Shown: piece after piece, positions 8,450 to 18,300 of the stretch | Layout: each line of letters begins with the position of its first letter | Numbering within the stretch: position 1 is the first letter of the stretch | NCBI RefSeq assembly: GCF_000971215.1 | Contig: NZ_BBMA01000002.1 | Coordinates: 758,162 to 822,161, forward strand | DNA from: Demequina silvatica | GTDB taxonomy: Bacteria > Actinomycetota > Actinomycetes > Actinomycetales > Demequinaceae | DNA: 64,000 nt | Direction: 5' to 3' | The notes under the pieces: model-generated | Seen by the model: only the letters and a program-made list of their open reading frames with translations | Told to the model about the DNA's origin: nothing | The model's database searches: none | Program-made: the position numbers and the translations under genes

Positions 8450-10720
8450 TCAGGCCTCCCGGACCGCGTAGGTGCGGCCGGAGGCGCCGGTGGCCGTGAG
8501 CGAGCCGTCGCGGGACACGACGGTGACGGTGTCGCTCGAGCCATCGGACGAGTGGAGGGTGAGCTCCCGCTCGGGGGCGCCACCCGGGTAGACGACGAGC
8601 TCGACGTCCGTGAGGTAGTCGTAGTCGGGGCGGTCGTCGCGGGTGCCGCGCGCGAGCACGGTGCCGGGACGGACGTACAGCGGCATCGACCGGTAGCCGT
8701 GCGTCTCGCGCACCCACCGGCCGCCCGCGACGCGCTCGCCCGTGAGCAGCGACGTCCATTCGCCCTCGGGGAGGTAGAGGTCCACCTGGCCCGACTCCGA
8801 CATCACCGGCGCGACCAGCAGTGAGTCGCCCAGCATGTACTGCCGGTCGAGGTGCTGCGTGGCGGGGTCGCCGGGGAACGCGAGGAACATGGGTCGCATC
8901 ATCGGTACGCCGGTCTCCGCGGTCTGCACCGAGGCGGCGTAGAGGTACGGCATGAGCGACAGCTTGAGGGTGGTGAAGACGCGGGTGACGTCCACCGCCT
9001 CCTCGTCGAACGCCCACGGCACCCGGTACGAGCTCGAGCCGTGCAGCCGTGAGTGCGAGGACATGAGGCCGAACGCGAGCCAGCGCTTGAACACGCCCGC
9101 GTCGGGGGTGCCCTCGAAGCCGCCGATGTCGTGGCTCCAGTACCCGAAGCCCGAGCTCATGAGCGACAGCCCGCCGCGCAGCGTCTCCGCCATCGACACG
9201 TAGGACGACGAGTTGTCGCCGCCCCAGTGCACCGGCATGGTCTGCCCACCGGCGGTCGCGGAGCGCGCGAACAGGACCGCGTTGCCCTCGCCCTTCTCGC
9301 CGACCAGCGCCTCCCACACGGCCTCGTTGTACAGCTGCGTGTAGAGGTTGTGCATGGTCTCGGGCGCCGAGCCGTCGTGCCAGACCACGTCCGTGGGGAT
9401 GCGCTCGCCGAAGTCGGTCTTGATCGCGTCGACGCCCTGGCGCACCAGGGTCCGCACGAACTCCTGGAACCAGGTCCGCGCCTCGGGGTTCGTGAAGTCC
9501 ACGAGCGCCATGCCGGCCTGCCACTGGTCCCACTGCCACACGGAGCCGTCGGGGCGCTTGACCAGGTAGCCCTTCTCCATCCCCTCGCGGAACATGCGGC
9601 CGCGCTGCGCGATGTACGGGTTGATCCACGCGGAGACGTGGAGGTCCTTGTCCTCGTGCATCCGCTTGAGCATGAGGTCGGGGTCGGGGAACACGCGCTC
9701 GTCCCACACGCCGTCCGTCCAGTTGAACTCGCGCATCCAGAAGCAGTCGTAGTGGAACACCGACAGCGGGAGGTCGCGCTCGCGCATGCCGTCGACGAAG
9801 GACGCGACGGTCTCCTCGTCGTACTGCGTGGTGAACGACGTCGACAGCCACAGCCCGAACGACCACGCGGGCACGCGCGGCGGGCGGCCCAGCAGCGCGG
9901 TGTAGCGCTCGACCGCCTCGGCGGGCGTCGGGCCCGCGAACACCAGGTACTCGAGCGACTCGCCGGCCGTCGAGAACTGCACGCGCTCGACCGCCTCCGA
10001 GCCCACCTCGAAGCTCACGTGCTCGGGGTGGTTGACCAGCACGCCGTACCCCTTGGAGGAGAGGTAGAACGGGATGGACTTGTACGCCTGCTCCGAGCTG
10101 GTGCCGCCGTCCGCGTTCCAGATGTCGACGCTCTGGCCGTTCTTCACGAACGGCCCGAAGCGCTCGCCGAGCCCGTAGATGGTCTCCCCGACGCCCAGGT
10201 CCAGCTGCTCGTGGACGTAGGCACGATGCGGGGCGAGCCCGGTCTCGGAGTAGCCGGAGACGCCGGCGGGTTCCGCGGGCACGGGGGCGTCCTTGTCCAG
10301 CCGCATGTAGCCGACCGAGTGGTGGCCCGAGCCCGTGATGCGCTCGCCGTCGACCTCGAAGTCGAGCCTCCACGGCGCGCCCGGGGCGACCCGCGCGGTG
10401 AGGCGCCCGGAGGTCAGGGTGCCCCCCGCATCGTCCACCGTCACCGTGCCCGCGCCCTCGACGGCGCCGGGCATCCGGAAGCCGGGGGAGCGGCGCGCGC
10501 CCTGATGGTGGTCGATCCGGACCTTGACCACGCCGTCGAGCGGCGAGGACAGGGTGACGGTGAGGACGGCGCGGTTGAGGGTGTCGCCGCGCGAATGGAT
10601 GACGCGGGTCGGGGCCGTGACCACGAGCGCGTCGCCCGCGGCCTCGATGTCGTAGGCCTCCTCCGCGTACAGCGCGTCGACGCCGGGACGCCGCAGCCAG
10701 AATCCGTCGGTGAACTTCAC
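8450..10720 (-). CDS. yicI: GH31 alpha-xylosidase (YicI-like)
   Basis: 756 aa cytoplasmic glycoside hydrolase of family 31, full length. Catalytic nucleophile D436 (IKTDFGE) and acid/base D502 (HWGGDNSS) are 66 residues apart, as in E. coli YicI. FGLWLSTSFTT and YDCFWMREFNW are also YicI-type and favour alpha-xylosidase over alpha-glucosidase, so it probably removes alpha-xylosyl units from isoprimeverose or xyloglucan oligosaccharides. GTG at 10720 overlaps the stop of the permease gene by 4 bases and is the last gene of the leftward importer operon. No signal peptide, so the substrate must be imported by the adjacent ABC system. Confidence 0.9.
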   Translation of the reverse strand: MKFTDGFWLRRPGVDALYAEEAYDIEAAGDALVVTAPTRVIHSRGDTLNRAVLTVTLSSPLDGVVKVRIDHHQGARRSPGFRMPGAVEGAGTVTVDDAGGTLTSGRLTARVAPGAPWRLDFEVDGERITGSGHHSVGYMRLDKDAPVPAEPAGVSGYSETGLAPHRAYVHEQLDLGVGETIYGLGERFGPFVKNGQSVDIWNADGGTSSEQAYKSIPFYLSSKGYGVLVNHPEHVSFEVGSEAVERVQFSTAGESLEYLVFAGPTPAEAVERYTALLGRPPRVPAWSFGLWLSTSFTTQYDEETVASFVDGMRERDLPLSVFHYDCFWMREFNWTDGVWDERVFPDPDLMLKRMHEDKDLHVSAWINPYIAQRGRMFREGMEKGYLVKRPDGSVWQWDQWQAGMALVDFTNPEARTWFQEFVRTLVRQGVDAIKTDFGERIPTDVVWHDGSAPETMHNLYTQLYNEAVWEALVGEKGEGNAVLFARSATAGGQTMPVHWGGDNSSSYVSMAETLRGGLSLMSSGFGYWSHDIGGFEGTPDAGVFKRWLAFGLMSSHSRLHGSSSYRVPWAFDEEAVDVTRVFTTLKLSLMPYLYAASVQTAETGVPMMRPMFLAFPGDPATQHLDRQYMLGDSLLVAPVMSESGQVDLYLPEGEWTSLLTGERVAGGRWVRETHGYRSMPLYVRPGTVLARGTRDDRPDYDYLTDVELVVYPGGAPERELTLHSSDGSSDTVTVVSRDGSLTATGASGRTYAVREA

Positions 10721-11610
10721 TTCACTGCTCCTGCCGTGATGCCGCGCGTGAGGGTGCGCTGGAAGATGAGGAAGAAGATGATCGTCGGGATGATGCTGAT
10801 GAGCGTGCCCGCGATCAGGGTGGTGGTGTCCGTCTGACGCTCGCCGTTGAGCTGCTCGAGCAGCAGCGGCACCGTGAGCGAATCGGACGTGTTGAGGAAG
10901 GCCAACGGGAGCAGGAACTCGTTCCACGTCCAGATGAAGAAGAACACCATGAGGACCGAGAGCGTCGGGCGGACGATCGGCACGATCACGGAGCGGAGCG
11001 TGCGCCAGCGGGTCGCGCCGTCCACGGACGCCGCCTCGAGGATCTCCTTGGGGAAGGTCCCGAGCAGCGAGGACAGCAGGTAGGTGCCGAACGCCGACTG
11101 GATCACCACGAACGTGAGGATCACCGACCACGGGTTGGAGAGCAGGCCCATGTCGTCGTACAGCTGGAACAGCGGGTCGAACAGCATCTCCTGGGGGACC
11201 AGGTTGGCCATGAGGAACACCAGCACGATCCAGGTGCGGCCGCGCACGCGACCGATGCCGATCGCGAACGAGTTCAGCACCGAGATCACGACCGCGATGA
11301 TCGACACCATCGTGGAGATGAAGATCGAGTTCCACAGCGCGCGCGGGAAGTTCTGGGTCTCCCAGAACGTCTTGATGCCCTCGAAGCTGAGCGCCTGAGG
11401 CAGCTCGAGCGGGCCGGAGTTCGCGTAGTCCTGGGGCGACTTGAAGGCGTTGAGCAGCAGCAGGAGCATCGGGAACACGATCGCGAGCGCGCCGAGGACG
11501 GCGAGCACGAGCATGACCCACTCGGCGGGGGTGCGGGGGCGCGCCTTGTTGCGGCGGTCCTTGCCGCCCTCGGAGGGGGCGGGCGCGGGGGCCTGGGCGA
11601 CGGCGGTCAT
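10717..11610 (-). CDS. CUT1 sugar ABC permease (MalG-type)
   Basis: 297 aa inner-membrane permease with about six membrane segments. The cytoplasmic EAA loop that docks the ATPase is visible as EAASVDGATRWRTLRSVIVP. It forms the channel with the MalF-type protein encoded 1 base upstream. A hydrophilic N-terminal stretch of about 25 residues precedes the first helix. No ATPase gene is in the operon, so a shared MsiK-type ATPase encoded elsewhere is likely (established for many actinobacterial CUT1 importers). It is translationally coupled to the alpha-xylosidase. Confidence 0.88.
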   Translation of the reverse strand: MTAVAQAPAPAPSEGGKDRRNKARPRTPAEWVMLVLAVLGALAIVFPMLLLLLNAFKSPQDYANSGPLELPQALSFEGIKTFWETQNFPRALWNSIFISTMVSIIAVVISVLNSFAIGIGRVRGRTWIVLVFLMANLVPQEMLFDPLFQLYDDMGLLSNPWSVILTFVVIQSAFGTYLLSSLLGTFPKEILEAASVDGATRWRTLRSVIVPIVRPTLSVLMVFFFIWTWNEFLLPLAFLNTSDSLTVPLLLEQLNGERQTDTTTLIAGTLISIIPTIIFFLIFQRTLTRGITAGAVK

Positions 11611-11611
11611 G

Positions 11612-12577
11612 TCAGGCTTCCTTTCGCTCGGCGCGGTTCTGCACGCGGATGAAGATGATGGCGACCACGACCACGAGGATCGTGATGGCGGAGGCGATGG
11701 TCGCGGCGTAGCCCTTGTCCGTGCCGCGGATGAACTCCTGGTACGCGTAGAAGCTGGGCACGTACGTGGACTTCGAGGGTCCGCCGTTGGTGAGGATGAA
11801 CACCGGCGCGAACACCTTGAGGGCCGCGATGGTGGTGGTGAGGGCCACCACGAACACCTCGGGCTGGATCATCGGCAGCGTGATCGCGCGGAAGCGCTGG
11901 AACCAGTTCGCGCCGTCGAGCTCCGCGGCCTCGTACAGCTGCGGGTCGACGCGCTGGAGGGCCGCCATGAAGATCACCACGGGGTAGCCGATCTGGATCC
12001 AGATCATCAGCACCATCACGGACGCCATGGCGGTCGAGTACTGGCCCCCGAGCCAGTTGATCTCGACCTCGCTGCCCGTGAGGACCGTGAGGAACTGGTT
12101 GAGGACGCCGTCGGAGTTGGGCTTGAGGATCCAGCTGAACATCACGCCGGCGACGGCGATGGGCAGGATCTGGGGAAGGTAATAGGTCGCGCGGAGGAAG
12201 CTGGAGAGGCGGGCGCCGAACCGGCGGCCCACCACGTCGAACAGCAGCGCGGCGATGACGAGGCCCAGCAGGGTGGGCACGATCACCATGGCGATGATGA
12301 CCAGGAGGATGTTCTTGAACGACTGCAGGAACTCCTGGTCGGAGAACAGGGCCACCCAGTTCTCGAGCCCCGCGAAGTACTCGGGGGCCCGGCCGCCGCG
12401 CCAGTGGAAGAAGCTGAGGCGGACGTTGCGGACGATGGGGTAGAAGATCACCAGCCCGACGAGCAGCGCGCCGGGGATGAGGTGCAGCCAGTAGCCGAGC
12501 TTGCCGCGGTCGCGCTGCGGGATGCGGGCGGGCTCGTCGGTTCGGCGCGGGCGGACGCGCTGCGGGGTGGAGGTCAT
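11612..12577 (-). CDS. CUT1 sugar ABC permease (MalF-type)
   Basis: 321 aa, about six membrane segments, EAA loop EAAELDGANWFQRFRAITLP near residue 225. It is the partner of the MalG-type permease that follows after one base. Its ATG lies 69 bases after the binding-protein stop; this gap is largely filled by a strong hairpin (12594-12630), so the permeases are probably made at lower level than the binding protein. Confidence 0.88.
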   Translation of the reverse strand: MTSTPQRVRPRRTDEPARIPQRDRGKLGYWLHLIPGALLVGLVIFYPIVRNVRLSFFHWRGGRAPEYFAGLENWVALFSDQEFLQSFKNILLVIIAMVIVPTLLGLVIAALLFDVVGRRFGARLSSFLRATYYLPQILPIAVAGVMFSWILKPNSDGVLNQFLTVLTGSEVEINWLGGQYSTAMASVMVLMIWIQIGYPVVIFMAALQRVDPQLYEAAELDGANWFQRFRAITLPMIQPEVFVVALTTTIAALKVFAPVFILTNGGPSKSTYVPSFYAYQEFIRGTDKGYAATIASAITILVVVVAIIFIRVQNRAERKEA

Positions 12578-12593
12578 GAGGGGTTCCGTCTCC

Positions 12594-12630
12594 GGCGGGG
12601 GCCCGGGCCGCGTGGACCCGGACCCCCGCC
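12594..12630 (-). terminator. Intercistronic hairpin after the binding-protein gene
   Basis: A 14-bp stem, arms 12594-12607 and 12617-12630 with a 9-nt loop, one G-U pair when read as minus-strand RNA. It lies between the binding-protein stop (12647) and the next gene start (12577). There is no U-run, so partial termination or protection of the upstream mRNA from 3' exonucleases is more likely than a full stop. The same arrangement occurs at 41500 and 59722. Confidence 0.75.
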
Positions 12631-12646
12631 TCGATGAGGGTGGCGA

Positions 12647-13969
12647 CTAGCGGAGGTCCGCCACGTAGCTCTCGTAGTAGTCCATGAGCTGCGTGTTCGC
12701 CTCGTCGGCGGTGACGTCGCCGTTGACGATGCCCTGCATCACGGAGTTGAGGTCGCCGTAGAAGGTGGGCGTCGGCCAGTCGGGGTAGAAGGACAGGCCG
12801 TCACGCTCGTTGACCTCGTTGAAGAGCTCGATGAGCTTCTGCGCGTCGGGGTCGGTGATGTCGGCGGTGTCGGCCGCGACCGGCAGGCCGCCGGACTCGC
12901 CCAGCAGCGCCTGGACCTCGGGACGCATGGTGATGTCGATGAACACCTCGGCCAGCTCGGGCTGCTTGGACTCGACCGGGACCACCCAGATGTTGCCGCC
13001 GGAGCCCGGGGTCAGCGTGGTGTCGGGCCAGTTGGCGATGCCGAACTCGAAGTCGGTGACGTCCTCGAGCATGCGGCCGTACCACCAGGAGCCGGAGTAG
13101 AACATGGGCGCGTCGCCGTTGATGAACGCGAGGCCCGCGTCCTCGGCGGTCATGCCCGAGGCGTCCTTGCTGATGTAGCCCTTGCCCACCCAGTCCTCGA
13201 GCGTGCCGGAGGCGTAGGAGACCTCGGGGCCGGTCCAGTCGACCTCCTCGGTGTACAGCTGGTACGCGTCGACCCACGAGCGGTCGGCCTGGCTCAGCGC
13301 GAGCTGGTACCAGAGCTGGCCCATGGGGTACTCCTGCGCGGAGGTGGTGAGCGGCGTGACGCCCTCGTCGACGAACGCCTGCATCGCGGCCTCGATGCCG
13401 GCCGCGTCCGTGGGGACCTCGATGCCGTACTCGTCGAACATGTCCTGGTTGAAGTACAGGAACACGAACTCGCCGTAGTTCGGCACGCCGTACCAGCTGC
13501 CCGAGCCCATCACGCCGTTCTCGTCGTACTTGGCGATGGTGTCGATGCCCGCGCTGAGCTTGTCGGCCCAGCCGTAGGTCTCGTACGCCTCGTCGAGCGG
13601 CAGGATCACGCCGGTCGCGGCCAGCTGGCCGGCGGTGCCGTTGCCCTTGTTGTACTCGGACACGTCGGGCGCGTCCGAGGAGTCGAACAGCTGCTGAGCG
13701 GAGGCGTTGAGGTCCTCGAAGGCGGTGGTCTGGAGGTCGACGGTCGCGCCGGTCTCCTCCTCGAAGATCTCGATGGCGAGGTTCCATGCCTTGCCCATCG
13801 CGGACTCCTCGCCCTCGTAGTGCATGACGGTGAGGGTCTCGCCGGTGTAGTCGCCGTCCGCCGGAGCGCCGGAGGATCCGCCATCGCCGCCGTCTCCGGA
13901 CGAGCATGCGGTGAGGCTGAGCGCGCCGGCCGCGAGCACGGCGGTGGCTGCTGTGATGCGGTACTTCAT
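12647..13969 (-). CDS. Sugar ABC substrate-binding lipoprotein (CUT1)
   Basis: 440 aa. A signal peptide with lipobox LTAC (lipidated C22) and a Ser/Gly/Asp-rich linker are followed by a periplasmic-type binding fold of the MalE class (VMHYEGEESAMGKAWN, YNKGNGTAGQLAA, GVPNYGEFVFLYFNQD). It captures the sugar outside the membrane for the two downstream permeases; given the GH31 enzyme in the operon, this is probably an alpha-xyloside or alpha-glucoside oligosaccharide. First gene of the operon, with a LacI-type operator 67 bp upstream of the ATG. Confidence 0.9.
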   Translation of the reverse strand: MKYRITAATAVLAAGALSLTACSSGDGGDGGSSGAPADGDYTGETLTVMHYEGEESAMGKAWNLAIEIFEEETGATVDLQTTAFEDLNASAQQLFDSSDAPDVSEYNKGNGTAGQLAATGVILPLDEAYETYGWADKLSAGIDTIAKYDENGVMGSGSWYGVPNYGEFVFLYFNQDMFDEYGIEVPTDAAGIEAAMQAFVDEGVTPLTTSAQEYPMGQLWYQLALSQADRSWVDAYQLYTEEVDWTGPEVSYASGTLEDWVGKGYISKDASGMTAEDAGLAFINGDAPMFYSGSWWYGRMLEDVTDFEFGIANWPDTTLTPGSGGNIWVVPVESKQPELAEVFIDITMRPEVQALLGESGGLPVAADTADITDPDAQKLIELFNEVNERDGLSFYPDWPTPTFYGDLNSVMQGIVNGDVTADEANTQLMDYYESYVADLR

Positions 13970-14035
13970 TGTCCGATTCCTGCTTCCTTGTCGAGGCCCG
14001 GGGGCCGATGGTGTGCGCAGTCTGCGGCGCCGCTT

Positions 14036-14049
14036 TCGAAGCGCTTCGA
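14036..14049. promoter_or_regulatory. LacI-type operator in front of the alpha-xyloside operon
   Basis: Perfect 14-bp palindrome TCGAAGCGCTTCGA with the central CG usual for LacI-family sites. It is 67 bp upstream of the binding-protein start and 34 bp beyond the LacI gene's stop. An identical copy lies at 15157-15170. Confidence 0.85.
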
Positions 14050-14082
14050 CGATGCGCGTGCGTGGGGGATGCCCTGGTGAGG

Positions 14083-15111
14083 TCAGACCCCGGGGGTCGG
14101 GTCGGCGGCCGCGCGGGCGATCACCGAGCCGTGGTCGATGTAGGTGGGGGGGATGAGGACGATGCGGGGGGTGCGGTCCCCGCCGTCGATCGCCTTGACC
14201 AGGAGGTCCATGGCGGCGGTGCACGATGCGCGGGCATCGAGCGGCATGGTGTCGAACGGCACGGCGAACCGCGCCGTGGTGAAGCTGACGCCGGTCGCGA
14301 TGACCGAGACGTCGCGGGGGACCTCGAGGCCGCGGGTCGCGAGGATCGCGGACAGCGACGAGGCCACATCTGCGGTGGTGTTGAGCACGATCCCGTCGAG
14401 CTCGGGGAGCTGCTCGAGCAGGCGGCGCACGCTGCCGTCGGCCGTGTGGCCGTTGGGGTGCGTCACCGCGTGACGGACGCCCCGCTCCTCGCAGCGCTCG
14501 GCGAACGCGCGCAGCACGCGGCGGGGGAAGTTGGAGCCGCGCTCGATGGTCTCGAGGCGGTGGGAGATCAGCCCGATCTGGCGGTGGCCCGCGTCGACCA
14601 GCCGGTCGACGGCCTGCCGCGCGGCGGCCTCGAAGTTGAGGTCGACGCACACCAGGCCCTCGGTGTCAGCGGGCAGGCCCACGAACACCGTGGGGCAGTC
14701 GAGCGTGCGTGCCAGCGGGACCCGCGCATCGTCCTCATCCACGTCGAGGACCACGATCCCGTCCGCGAGCTGCGTCGCGGCGGAGCGGCGCATGCCCTCG
14801 AGCGCGTCGTCGTGCACCAGCAGCAGGGTGTCGTAGTTGTGCTCGCGGGCGACGCGCGTGGTCTGCATGGCGAAGGCCATGTGCGCGGCGTCGTCGGTGT
14901 CGGGGTGGACGGGCTCGCTCACCGCGATGATGTGCGAGCGGTGCGCGGCGAGCATGCGGGCGCTCGCGTGGGGGAGGTAGCCGAGCTCGCTCGCGACGGC
15001 GAGGACGCGGGCGCGGGTGTCGGGCTTGATCGAGCGCTTGCCCGAGAGCGCGTAGGACACGGTGCTGATCGACACGCCCGCGGCCTGCGCCACGTCTGCG
15101 ATCGTCGCCAT
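14083..15111 (-). CDS. LacI-family repressor of the alpha-xyloside operon
   Basis: 342 aa. An N-terminal LacI HTH (MATIADVAQAAGVSISTVSYALSGKRS, residues 1-27) and hinge are followed by a periplasmic-binding-protein-like effector domain. ATG at 15111 is chosen because it starts at the HTH; the frame is open upstream but holds no domain. Identical palindromes flank the gene: one 46 bp upstream of its start (autoregulation) and one in front of the importer operon. The inducer is presumably the transported sugar. The motif occurs twice in the gene (14157 and 14726). Confidence 0.9.
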   Translation of the reverse strand: MATIADVAQAAGVSISTVSYALSGKRSIKPDTRARVLAVASELGYLPHASARMLAAHRSHIIAVSEPVHPDTDDAAHMAFAMQTTRVAREHNYDTLLLVHDDALEGMRRSAATQLADGIVVLDVDEDDARVPLARTLDCPTVFVGLPADTEGLVCVDLNFEAAARQAVDRLVDAGHRQIGLISHRLETIERGSNFPRRVLRAFAERCEERGVRHAVTHPNGHTADGSVRRLLEQLPELDGIVLNTTADVASSLSAILATRGLEVPRDVSVIATGVSFTTARFAVPFDTMPLDARASCTAAMDLLVKAIDGGDRTPRIVLIPPTYIDHGSVIARAAADPTPGV

Positions 15112-15156
15112 GTCGACTCCATCGTCCTCGTCGGTTCCCGTGCGGGCGCTTGGGTT

Positions 15157-15170
15157 TCGAAGCGCTTCGA
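15157..15170. promoter_or_regulatory. LacI-type operator in front of the repressor gene
   Basis: Second perfect copy of TCGAAGCGCTTCGA, 46 bp upstream of the repressor ATG. It implies negative autoregulation by the protein encoded at 14083-15111. Confidence 0.85.
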
Positions 15171-15255
15171 CGGTTGTTGCGTGCATGACGTTATGTTGGT
15201 CGCCGCAACAAAGCAAGCCGGGTTACCGAATCGTGATGTTCCCGCGGCCGGACGC

Positions 15256-15297
15256 GACGGCGCCCCGCCCCTCGCGGAGGAGGGACGGGGCGCCGTC
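15256..15297 (-). terminator. Strong terminator after the lamin-tail protein gene
   Basis: 12-bp stem GACGGCGCCCCG (15256-15267) with its complement at 15286-15297 and a smaller inner CCTC/GAGG pairing. It lies just downstream of the stop at 15310 of the leftward gene. No U-run. Confidence 0.7.
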
Positions 15298-15309
15298 GGT
15301 GCGGTGGCG

Positions 15310-18300
15310 TCAGCCGATCGCGGCGGTTCTCGCCGAGACCTTCGACACCGGGGTGTAGCCCCACCTCTTCGCGGTCACCTTGACGGTGATACGCGCGCCC
15401 TCGAGCCTCGGGGTCACCTTGAGCGACGTGTACGTCGCCCCCGGGATGGCCTTCCCGTTCGCGCGCCACTGGTAGGTGAGGCGCGCGGTGGCGGGCCACT
15501 CGCGGACCGCCGCCTTGAGGGTCGAGCCGTCGGCGCGCGTGCCGGTGATGCGCACGTGGCCCGCCTCGAGCACGCCCGCCTTCACGGTCACGGGCGCCGA
15601 GGTCCGCGCGACCGGCGCGAGGTCGCCGAGCGTCGCGGTGACGCGCACCGTGACGTTGCGGCCGACCGCCCCGCCCTTGGGCGTGAAGGTCGCCTTGGTC
15701 GCGCCGCTGACGGCCTTGCCGGCCACGCGCCACTGGTACGCCAGCGTCGCACCGGCGGGCCAGCCCTCGGTCGAGGCAGTGAGCGTCGAGCCCACGCGGA
15801 CCTTGCCGGTCACCGCGACGGCACCCGGCACCAGGCCCGGCTCCACCGCGTCCACGCACGGCAGGGTGCCGGAACGCAGCGAGAAGCCGTCCGTGTCCGC
15901 GTCGTCGACGTAGAACGTCGGGACCGCGCCGTCGACGCACAGCGTCGAGTCCGCGACCGCGAAGCCCTCGTTCGCGATGTTGGCCGTCCCGGCGGGCCGC
16001 TCGTAGAGCGCCGACGCCTCGAAGGCGCCGTCGACCAGGGTGTACGTCGCGATGCGGCCGTCGCAGGCCTCGTCGCAGACCACCCACAGCTGCGAGCGCT
16101 CGGCGTCGAACTGCACGTCCGCCACCAGGGAGAACGCGACGCCCTCGGTCGAGAGGGTCGCGACGCGCTGGAAGCCGCCGTCCGCCATCAGCGCGTAGGC
16201 GTACGCGCTCGCGGTGCCCTCGACGGCGACCACGTAGAGCCCGTCGCCGTGGCCCGGGTGGCCCGCCGGGTCGTAGCCCGCACCTGTGGCCTCGTCCACC
16301 AGCCCGCCGTCGACCAGCCAGGCGTCGGGGATCCAGGTGACGCCCTCGAGCCCGCCGTTCGCGGCGAGGCCGGGGAAGTCGGCCGCGAGGTTCCACTCGT
16401 CGGTCGCGACCAGCGTGCCGGAGGTGCCCGTCGCCTCGAAGCGCAGCACCGCGGGGCGGCTCACGCTCGACGCCGAGTTGTCGCGCTCGGAGGACACGTA
16501 GACCGCGCCGTCCGCGGCCACGTGCACGCCCTCGGCGTCCACGGTGCCGGTGCCGCCCGGGTAGGTGAGGGTCCACTCGCCCGTGATCTCGCCCGCGGGC
16601 GTCATCCGGTAGAGCAGCCCGTCGCCGTTCTGCACGGCCCACAGGGTGCCGTCCGCGTAGTCGATGCCGGACATGTCGCCGCCGAAGGTGGGCTCCGCGT
16701 CGAGCACGTCGACGCCCGCGCCGCCGGGCCACGGCAGCGCGTTCACGATGCCCGCGCAGCTGTTCGCGGCGCCCTTGGTGGACGATGCGGTGGTCTCGAA
16801 GTCGCCGAGGCCGTCCGGGCAGCGGCCGTAGGTGGTGCCGGCGTGGCTCGCCCACGCGTAGGAGTCCAGCAGCGCTCCGGTCGCGTCGTAGAGACGTACC
16901 GAGTCCTCGCCGCCCAGCCCGAAGTCGACCAGGTCGAACGCCACGAACCCGCCCGACCCGAGCATCGTCCCTGCCGGGATGGTGAAGGCGTGGGTGTCGT
17001 CGTCATCCTTGATCACGACGCCGCCCAGGTCCACCGCGGAGGCGCCCAGGTTGGTGAGCTCGACCCAGTCCGTCGCGTCGCCGCTGGACTCGACCTCGTT
17101 GATGCGGATCGGGAGCGAGCAGCTGTTCGGCGCTCCCTTGGTGGAGAACGGCGCATCGATCCAGTCGCCGGTGCCGTCGGGGCAGCGCGACCAGGACACG
17201 AGCGCGTGCGCGTCCCAGGTGGTCTTCGCGACCAGCGTGCCGGACAGGTCGTAGAGGCGGAACATGTCGCCGTTGCCCAGGCCGAACGTGAAGCCCTCGG
17301 CGTAGGTGGCCGATTGCTGGTCGATCACCAGCAGGCCGCCGGCGGGGACCACGGAGCCCGCGGGGACCACGTCGGTGCGGGTGTCGTCGTTGTCCTTGAT
17401 TCCCCAGCCGGAGATGTCGATGTCCGCGTCGGTGAGGTTCATGACCTCCACCCAGTCGGTGTCGTCGCCGTTGGACTCGACCTCGTTGATGGCGAGGGTG
17501 GTGGACAGCTCGACGGGCTCCTCGACGGGCGGGTCGACGGGGTCGACCTCGCACGCGTTCGCGGCGCCGGGCGTCGCGGCGGCGGTGTCGACGAACTCGC
17601 CGGTGCCGTCGGGGCAGCGGCCGTAGGTCTGCAGCGCGTGGGCGTCGCCCCAGGTGTACGCCTCGAAGGGGGTCGCGGTGCCGGCCGCGATGTCCTCGAG
17701 CGGGGTGCCCGCGGAGAACAGCTGGGCGGTGTCGCCCTTGCCGAGCCCGAACGCGAAGTGCTCCGCGTCGTTCAGCACCAGGAAGCCGCCCGCGGGGATC
17801 GGGTCGAGGCCCGTGAGCGTGTACGCGTCCGTCGCCGCGTCCTCGATCTTGCCGTCCATGACGATCACGCCGTTGACGTCGAGCGGCTGGTCCGCGGTGT
17901 TGACGAGCTCGATGAAGTCGGCGCCTCCCAGCACCTCGGCGGTGCCGGAGGACTCGACCTCGTTGACCTTGAGGGCGGTCTCGACGGTCACGGGCACCGG
18001 GCATTCGTTCGCGGCGCCCTTGGTGGACGATGCGGTGGTCGCGAAGTCGCCGACGCCGTCGGGGCAGCGGCCGTAGGTGGTGTCCGCGTGCGCGGTCCAC
18101 GCGTACGAGTCGACGAGCGTGGTGCCGTCGGCCAGGAACACGCGGGCGGTGTCCGCGCCGCCGAGCCCGAACCCGCCGGTCACGTCGACGTCCACCGCGA
18201 GGAAGCCGCCCGGCGCGATGACCGTCGCGGGTGCGATCGCGAGCGTGCGCGCGTCGTCGTTGTCCTTGAGGATCCATCCCGAGACGTCGACGGGAGCGTC

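Noticed and set aside
16760..18110. Two motif copies in the lamin-tail gene as independent evidence of enrichment
   Set aside because: They lie in duplicated domain ends with near-identical flanks, so they count as one origin; removing one does not change the conclusion.
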